DNA of 64,000 bases from positions 496,001 to 560,000 of the forward strand of contig QYAI01000020.1 in NCBI GenBank assembly GCA_003988855.1, in the 5' to 3' direction. The DNA comes from Arachnopeziza araneosa. Its lineage: Eukaryota; Ascomycota; Leotiomycetes; Helotiales; Arachnopezizaceae. The notes beneath the pieces were generated by a model, which worked only from the letters and a program-made list of their open reading frames with translations, was not told where the DNA came from and did no database searches. The position numbers and the translations under genes were made by a program. How positions within the stretch are numbered: position 1 is the stretch's first letter; the number at the start of each line of letters is the position of its first letter. Shown here piece by piece: positions 56,750 to 64,000 of the stretch.

Positions 56750-59477
56750 ATGTCGGAGTTCATTATGGAGTCCTCACGCATTTTCATTAAAGGGCTACCT
56801 CCAACAATTACAGAGGAAGAGTTCAAAAGTTATTTCAGCAAGACGTCTCCAGTCACAGATGCAAAATTAATCTCCAATCGAAGAATTGGTTATATTGGAT
56901 ACAAGACGCCCGAAGATGCAAGAAAAGCAGTGAAATACTTTCATCGAAGTTTCATTCGGATGTCTAGAGTTGGGGTAGAGATTGCTCGGCCTGTGAGCAT
57001 CTTCTAATGTGTATTAGAACAAGCTGATATGAAATCCAGATTTCTGATACTTCTCTACCACTTTCGAGGAAAAAACAGAGAGAGCAAGAATGGGAGAAAT
57101 CAAAAGCACGAAAAGATGAAAAGTCGAGTTTAGCTGCGCCAGAGTCTCTCCACGGGGGTATCAAGAGAAAACGCAACGATGTGGACGAATCGGACCTCAA
57201 ACTGAAAGAATATATGGAAGTCATGCAGCCGGCTTCCAAATCGAACACTTGGGCTATGCAAAACGACAATGCGATTGAGCCGCCGGCTAAGATAAATGCT
57301 GTTGAGATACCCGAAGCAGACAGCGATGTTGAATATGAATCTGTCCCGAAGAAATCACGAAAGCAGAGCACTCCCAAATCCAAAGAACCAGAGGAGTCGA
57401 TTACAGTCCGTAACGAGCTTCCTGACGAAAGCGAAAGCTTGTTGGAGTCAAAGGCATTAAATGCCACTGATGATGATTGGCTTCGAAGTCGTACAAACAG
57501 ATTACTGGATTTAATGGATCCTGAGGATATTGCCCCTCCTGCTTCAAACGCCGTGCCTTCTACCCTCAAACCTGTGACCGAGTCAGACGATCGTAATGGG
57601 GAGGTAGAAGAACGAGAACCTGACCAAGAGAACCCAAATCCTGACGCAGATGTTGTACAGGAAGAAACGACAGATGCTGTAATCGAATCAATCAAGGCAA
57701 CCGGGCGGCTTTTCGTCAGAAATTTACCGTATACTGCGTCGGAAGATGACCTTCGAATTCATTTCTCGACGTATGGTTCACTGGATGAGGTACGACATAT
57801 TGCATCCTTTCCTCCATTCCTTGCTTCATGATGAATATCCAGATAGGGACAGCTTATGCTTTTAGCATATGATGTGAACTGGACGAATATTTTAGTAGAT
57901 GCTTCGTGATTTCTGAAAGTCAACCTTCATCCCTTAATGCTCACGATTTATGCTTTAGTTACTGATGCATATTTCAGGTCCATCTTCCGGTTGATGCTGC
58001 TGGTGCAAGCAAAGGATTTGTATATGTTCAGTTTGCAGACCCTGCTGCTGCTGCTGAGGCCTACCATCATCTCGATGGGGAGCCATTTCAAGGTAGGCTC
58101 TTGCATATTATCCCTGCGTCTGCGAAGAGAGAGAATAAATTGGATGATTTTGCAATCTCAAAATTACCTCTGAAGAAGCAGAAACAGATAAAAAAGAGGG
58201 CTGAGGCCACTTCCACCTCTTTCAACTGGAACTCCTTGTATATGGATCAAAACGCTGTCAATTCTGCCATTGCTGCTCGTCTAGGCGTCTCTAAATCAGA
58301 GATGTTGGATCCTTCCTCAGCAGATTCTGGATGGAAGCAAGCCATCGCGGAAACTTCTATCATTCAAGAGGCAAAGACCTATTTTGTGAATAACGGAGTT
58401 GATCTTGATTCCTTTAAGAAACGTGAGCGAGGGGACACGGCGATCTTGGTCAAGAATTTCCCTCATGGCATGACTTTAGATGAGTTAAGAAAGATGTTCG
58501 AGGAGTTCGGCCAAGTGCTCCGAGTGTTGATGCCGCCGGCCGGGACCATTGCTATTGTCGAGTTCGCACAAACGACACATGCGCGAACAGCGTTTGGGAG
58601 TTTAGCCTATCGTCGCATGAAAGACGCTGTACTATTTCTGGAGAAGGCGCCCAAGGATCTGTTTACGAACGTAGGCAGGAGTGCCACACTGCCACCATCT
58701 GATATCAATGGTGGCAAAGGGTCAGATCAAAAGCTCTCAGCATCTGATCTTCTTGAAAGGGAAAATGCGATCGATTCAGTCGATACGAGTACCCTGTTTG
58801 TTCGGAACCTCAATTTTTCTACTACAAACGCTCGACTTACGGAGATGTTCAAACCTCTGGCGGGATTCATGTCAGCTCGTGTCAACACAAAGACCGACCC
58901 TGCCAAGCCTGGGCAAGTGCTTAGCATGGGTTTTGGATTCATAGAATTCAGAAGCAAGGCACAAGCTCAGGCAGCTCTCAAAGCAATGAATGGCTTTGAT
59001 CTAGACAATCACAAATTAGTGATCAAGGCATCACACAAGGGTCTCGATGCAGCAGAAGAGAGAAGAAAGGAAGACAAGGCTAAGAAGTTCGCTGGGCAGC
59101 GAACAAAGATCATCATAAAGAACTTGCCGTTCGAGGCAACCAAGAAAGATGTGAGAAGTTTGTTTGGTGCCTATGGTCAGCTTCGGTCAGTCCGAGTCCC
59201 TAAAAAATTCGATCACTCTGCTCGTGGTTTCGCATTTGCAGATTTCATTACGGCCCGGGAAGCGGAGAATGCACTAGAGTCTCTAAAAAGTACACATTTG
59301 CTTGGTCGCCGACTTGTTCTGGAGTTTGCCGCCGGCGATGCTCTCGATGCGGAAGAAGAGATCGAGAAGATGCAAAAGAAAGTCAGCTCGCAAGTCAACA
59401 AGGTTGCTCTGCAGAGACTTGCAGGAAGAGATCGGAAGAAATTCAATATTGAAGGAAACGACGACGAAGAGGACTGA
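56750..59477 (+). CDS. MRD1: pre-rRNA processing factor Mrd1, five RRM domains
   Basis: Predicted 830 residues, exons 56750-56992, 57040-57789 and 57978-59477, phase 0. Five RNA-recognition motifs in order: RRM1 (about 6-80, SSRIFIKGLPP, RIGYIGYKT), RRM2 (about 310-390, GRLFVRNLPYTASEDDL, GFVYVQF), RRM3 (about 500-575, TAILVKNFPHGMTLDEL), RRM4 (about 610-695, TLFVRNLNF, GFGFIEF) and RRM5 (about 725-800, KIIIKNLPFEATKKDV, RGFAFADF). The conserved linker FQGRLLHIIPASAKRENKLDDFAISKLPLKKQ is Mrd1-specific. Mrd1 joins the SSU processome in the nucleolus and is needed for 18S rRNA maturation. A second possible start, 15 bp later (MESSRIF), would match the family's usual head. A GTAGGC in exon 3 is not used: reading through keeps the family sequence. 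Confidence 0.95.
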
Positions 59478-60301
59478 AAGAAGCTGTCGTCGAAGCTATT
59501 TGGTGATGATGTTTGCCGCCCTCAAATTCAATTATTCTTTCGCTTCCAATCTTCATCCCCTTACCGTAAATGACGATTTTGATTGGTTCTACCCCTTCGG
59601 ATACAACAGACTCCTTCCGAGTATAGATGTATCCCTTTGAAGACATAGTAAGTATGAAGCTCGGTCAATGGTTGTTTGGCATTTTGATATTTCAGTATGG
59701 AATGAAAATGATAAGATGGTCAGTGGCCGTTAGCCTCTGGTTCGTCAAAAATAAGTGCTCTTGGGCAGTGGAATGTTTTACCTCCAGACTTTCTCCACAT
59801 GGAAGGGATTGATTAGAGCTTGACGAGGCAAGGTCTCACATGCTCCGGCAAGAAAGGCGTCCCCACAGTACTACAAACCCATAACAACTTGGAACCTCTA
59901 TTTGATTCCTTGCTTCGTGATCGAAACTTGACCACTCTCGCTTGGTGAGAAAATTTCCCTTCTTCTTGTTGAAGATTTCGACCTAATGAGCAGTCATTGT
60001 GGCGCTGAACTGAGTCCAGTCTCGAGCCTTTATCTGCTTAGCTCATCTTGCCAATCGAAGGCTACCCTGCATGCGGCATTGGAGACACTTTCAATGTTTG
60101 TAATTAGAGGAGTATTTTCTAGACAAGTGACTTCACCTCCTTCTTATAACCTTTAATTTGCTCCTTCATTCTCCAGTTGGTTGACATTCTTTCCACTAAA
60201 AAGTCGTCAACCCCCAAAAAGCTCTGTGCCATTCCACACAACATTTTTTACAGCATTTTCGGCCACCAAGCTTCTTTCCCGACTACCTTTTGCTGTACCG
60301 A
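59478..60301. other. intergenic, promoter of the TEA-domain gene
   Basis: About 820 bp between MRD1 and abaA on the same strand. It is presumed to hold the abaA promoter; no motif stands out. Confidence 0.4.
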
Positions 60302-62874
60302 ATGCGTGAGTCCCGGCGATTACAGTGAAGCGCACTTGCAGCGCTGTTAGGCCAAGTGAAGCATTCTTTACCTCAAGTATTCGATCCTATGGAGCATCGT
60401 CGAAGCATTCTACCATCAAATTATTCAACTCATCAATGCTCCTTTGATGACCCAAGTGGAATCTCGAGATCTAGGGAACCGCTTTCAGACTCAGCTGGTA
60501 ACGCCCAGCTTCAAGCTCTGGATTCTCTCAGCCAATACCATGATACTAAAGGATATCTTTCACGGGCGGAAAGACCCATGTATCCTATTCTGACACTACC
60601 CTCACAACCCCTTAGGCAGCCTCTGGGTAACACCTTGGAGCTTCGCCGTCAAGTTACTCGCAGAAGACGGCATTTAAGATTCAACCGGAACCCCATCGTT
60701 GACTCTCCTCAATATCAAGCCTATCGGGATCGCCAGTGTCGCGATGGAAACAAGGATGATCAAAAGTGGCCCGATGTCCTCGAAGTGGCTTTCCTAGATG
60801 GTAAGTGGAAGACACTGGTTGGGTGGCGATGGTTTAGTTGATGTTCTTATAGCTCTTATCGAGATGCCAATTATGCGTCGACGGAAGTTTTCATACAAAG
60901 GAAAACCTCACGGTCGTAATGAGATGATCACAGAATATTTATGGATTGCGTACCTCCAGAGTCTTCCTCCTGGGATGAGCCCAGACCCGACCATGAGGCG
61001 GGAACGGAAGCAAGTCTCTAGCCATATCCAAGTTCTAAAAGGTTTCTTCAGAGATCATCCAGCCTGTAAGCTTCCTCGGGACTTGGCAGCGCCATGCTAA
61101 CGATCAAGCAGATGACAGATTGTTCCCAGATCCAAAGAAAGGCCCTAAGAACGGATTTGAGGATTCATTTAAGAATGACCCCTGCCTGCGAGCAATATCC
61201 GAAGGGCGTCTACCAAGTCGAAGGGTAGAGCAATACGAGGAAGTAAACCAACTGTTTCTCTGCAACCTTCGACCTATTGTCTTTTGGCTTTTACTCGATT
61301 CATCCGGACTTCCAGCAGATGAATCGTTCCGAGATATCCATGAAGCAGATCTATATTGTAAAGGACGAGTTACTCATCGATTCACGAGTCTTGCTCAACA
61401 ACAAGGACAGCGTCAGAGTTTAGCATCTATCCCTAACTGGCGGCGCAGGTTTCCTTATTTGAATCAGCTTTGTTCCGAAGGCGCACTGCATTGCGATCTT
61501 ATTCATATAGACGTATCGTTGAATCTCCTAAGTTCACCTGCACCAGATGGCTCCTCGCTCCTCAGCAAAACGCTTTTGGCGATGCCTGGCCGTCAAGCTG
61601 GAGATTGGGAATGGCGCATTTTTACGACACTATCTAAACCAGCAGAGCTTTATCGAGACCCAGAATCAGACCCTCCGATTAATGGAGAATCGTGTCCTGT
61701 TACGGTAATCTCGGTTACGGATATCGAGACGCAAATAAGGATCACTTATCCTGCCAACTCGTGGGCAAATGCATTTGCATGCTTGAGACACATACAGAAC
61801 CAATATGAGGAGCAACTCAGGACACAGCCTTTGACGAACTTACGGCCATCAGCGCTACCAGCTCGAGACTTCGTTGATCAAATATCGATGTACTACGAGG
61901 TTCAATCAAAGACAGGTCAAGGAGGATCTTGGGTGACAAGGGCCATCATTCTTTGGACCTTCCATGAAAACCGTGAGGGAGAACTGAATGAAGCGACTTG
62001 GAGATACTTGACGAACGATCCGCCACCCTCAAGGAGGTTGTGCATGTCGCCATCACCCCATTCAAGCCATCAAGTCTCCGCCTCCATGAACGAAAACTTC
62101 AACCAGTGGGCTGAAACACCTATGCATCTCTCTCACCAATCCATGCTTGACCCTTTCACCCAAGATCTTCAAACCCCACCACAGACTGGAAGCCTTCAGT
62201 CTCCCTATTTCTATCAACCACACACATACGACCTCCCTGGTGAAAACCTCAGCTTTGTTTCTAACACGACACTCGACAGCACGTCTACGCTAGTAGATAC
62301 CAACGATCCTACTACCAACCTTAGTAACTACCTCTCAAATGGCAACATTCAGCTCGACTACCAAGCTGGCGTAACCACCAATTGGCACCTACCCACCTCC
62401 GAGAGTTTTGATACTGATCCTCCGTGGGCTGCTTACAATGTGACTTCTACCGAAGCATGGGATTCGCAAGAAAGTCAGAAAGCAGCGTGGAGCGAGATGG
62501 ATGGTGGGAAAGACTTGAGCTGGGTCGATGAGAAGCATGATTGGGAGACTGCGAGCGGAAGTCCCTTGAAACAAAATGGGCATGAGTTGGGTGGCTACGT
62601 GGAGGGGAGTATTGAGCACAAATTATTACCGTGGATTGATGAGCATACGAATCATGAGAATGAACTTCAGGGTGCGGGAATTGAAGATCTACCTACAGTG
62701 GAAGAGGGAAGAATCAATGATCTCAATGGTGTCGAGATTGATGTGCATCCAAATGGCACCGACGTGGATATCACAGAAGAGACTGATCTAGAAGTGGCAC
62801 TAGGTGCGAAAGGAGAAGGAGAGTGGAGTGGTGATGAATTTGATTATGCGCAGTTGGCTGAGAGGTTGAAGTAA
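60302..62874 (+). CDS. abaA: AbaA-type TEA/ATTS-domain developmental regulator
   Basis: Predicted 809 residues, exons 60302-60305, 60351-60800, 60853-61065 and 61112-62874. The first exon is only ATGC: joining it to GCCAAG gives MRQVKHSLPQVFDP in phase. If it is wrong, translation may start at 60389 (MEHRRSILPS). The TEA/ATTS DNA-binding domain spans about residues 138-225: KWPDVLEVAFLDALIEMPIMRRRKF, GRNEMITEYLWIAYL, RKQVSSHIQVLKGFF, the three helices of the family. The C-terminal half resembles fungal AbaA proteins (NLRPIVFWLLLD, WRIFTTLSKPAELYR, RTIILWTFHE-like), with an acidic region near the end. AbaA works in the conidiation pathway between BrlA and WetA in Aspergillus; the developmental role is inferred here. 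Confidence 0.85.
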
Positions 62875-63852
62875 TGTAAGCGTGCTATATTGGAAAATCC
62901 GAGCGGAAAACGGTTTGCAACAGCCGGAAAGCCAAAGAGAGACGGCAAGAGAAGTTTGGTTCTGAAATCTGGTGCTCTCCTACCCTAATTCTACTTCTGT
63001 ATCTTATATGCTACGTTCCCGTATCCAGGAGCCCAGCTTTTAATAATCGATTGAATTCTCTCTCTCGTGCGAGCACCGGTTGGTTCTAGCAAGCCCGTGA
63101 CATTTATCGAACATCCAATATCTCTCCACGCGTGCTAGGCCATCATCTCCTCAATTGAGCACCTTACTCAATGCATCGCCCGTCTCCCTTTTCAGTCACA
63201 ACTCCTTCCGTCCCCGTAAACTCGGTTCCCACCTCCCTTTACAGTACCTTCCAAACCGATCCCTCGATCGGCATTCACTCGTCTCACTGCCACGTCGTCT
63301 GGCGTTCTATTAATAACCCGAGACCTGTCTTGCGGTCGTTGGTTATTTTACTGGGAATGCGAGCGTGCTTGGCAATGCAGGAATGTGATCTCGGCTTTTG
63401 GCCGAGAATGAATGCATCTTGTAGGGATGACGAGGTGGAGGTTCTTCTTTGGGTGGAGGAATGATAGTCGAGCCTCAGCCATGGTGTGCTCTGGGGCTGT
63501 TGAACTTCCTGGATGTTGTGTGTATCTTGATTTTAAATATTCTTTTTGAATCACAGTGAGTTCAAGAAGCTTCAGATGGTCCAAAATCCGGGAGGCCGTG
63601 GATCACCACTTAACCAATAGCTCTAGAATCTTGCACATTTTGCTTCTAGCACCTTCTGTCTTAGTATAGAAGTATGCAATATAAAAGAGCTAACTTTACC
63701 AGGACTTACCTTGCACTGATAGCAGTGAAGACTATACGACAATTACGTACGTCCATTGAGAAAAGCAGTCGTCATGATATACACTGTTTAAGCTCATTAC
63801 CTCTGTCTGAGCCATAACTTTGTGATTAGATGCCTCTCTCCACCTAGTTCCT
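62875..63852. other. intergenic between two convergent genes
   Basis: About 980 bp with no supported gene; a forward frame near 63171-63464 has no recognised features. Confidence 0.4.
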
Positions 63853-64000
63853 TTAAAGTTTTGCCTCGCCTTTCAAAACATCCTTCAACAATTTTAAAGC
63901 TTCTACAGCAAACTGCACCATATTCGCTTCCCTATCGCCTCCTAAACCCGTTGACAACTCCCGCTTATACGTTCCGCTCTCGGTGGCTACAGCAAGAGCT
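63853..64000 (-). CDS. CinA-like amidohydrolase domain protein, C-terminal part only
   Basis: The last 48 residues and the TAA stop of a gene that runs off the window's right edge. The open frame reads ALAVATESGTYKRELSTGL, then GDREANMVQFAVEALKLL and KDVLKGEAKL. The GDREAN-x2-Q-x2-EALKLL end matches the C-terminal helix of CinA-like (competence/damage-inducible protein, nicotinamide-nucleotide amidase) domains, which hydrolyse NMN-type substrates in bacteria and have fungal relatives. With so little sequence the call is tentative. Confidence 0.5.
   Translation of the reverse strand, partial: ALAVATESGTYKRELSTGLGGDREANMVQFAVEALKLLKDVLKGEAKL

Noticed and set aside
58085..58095. GTAGGC donor in exon 3 of MRD1
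   Set aside because: Reading through it keeps the conserved FQGRLLHIIPA sequence, so it is not a splice site.
1..64000. tRNA, rRNA, CRISPR, prokaryotic operons
   Set aside because: I looked for B-box-like GGTTCGA motifs in a tRNA context and for spaced repeats and found none. Fungal genes with introns rule out operons.

Overview
This window is nuclear DNA of a filamentous ascomycete. The evidence is the many short introns (about 40-130 bp, GTRNGT donors, CTRAC-like branch sites, YAG acceptors), intact orthologues of fungal cell-biology genes, and a Zn2Cys6 regulator and an AbaA-type TEA regulator characteristic of Pezizomycotina. A leotiomycete or other inoperculate ascomycete is likely but is only inferred from the general look of the proteins. 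I saw no tRNA, rRNA, CRISPR or intact transposon.

Layout. 0.7-8.1 kb: Usb1 (U6 snRNA phosphodiesterase), a Zn2Cys6 transcription factor, an OTU-like protein apparently lacking the catalytic cysteine, and a multi-pass membrane protein. 8.8-19.3 kb: the ENTH adaptor Ent3, a cyclophilin with two start codons for mitochondrial and cytosolic forms, RNA polymerase III subunit Rpc34, a small MARVEL-like membrane protein and the Hsp70/Hsp90 co-chaperone Sti1. 19.8-36.2 kb: HMG-CoA reductase, nicotinamidase Pnc1, an Nbp2-like SH3 protein, the CTD phosphatase Ssu72 and the polarisome scaffold Spa2, separated by long gene-free leaders. 37.1-40.4 kb: a divergent pair encoding a gasdermin-like protein and a subtilisin-like (S8) protease with a complete catalytic triad. 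41.1-45.7 kb: peroxin Pex13, a small secreted Cys-rich protein and a weak hypothetical gene beside AT-rich, gene-poor DNA. 51.7-64 kb: an ELL-like elongation factor, LC8 dynein light chain, the pre-rRNA factor Mrd1, an AbaA-type TEA-domain regulator and, at the edge, the 3' end of a CinA-like gene.

The system most worth attention is the gasdermin/S8 protease pair. In characterised fungal examples (HET-Q1/HET-Q2), a pore-forming gasdermin is activated when a subtilisin-like protease removes a short C-terminal piece, and this kills incompatible fused cells. Here the two genes are adjacent, divergent and apparently intact. The protease also carries a long tail with duplicated short motifs and two tau-PHF6-like beta segments that I cannot assign to a known domain. 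The other genes are mostly housekeeping and show no obvious joint function.

Exon boundaries were worked out by hand from splice signals, reading phase and family resemblance. Reading phases close exactly for the genes given full exon lists. The N-terminus of the S8 protease, the first exons of the 45 kb gene, the last exon of the secreted Cys-rich gene and the first exon of abaA remain uncertain.
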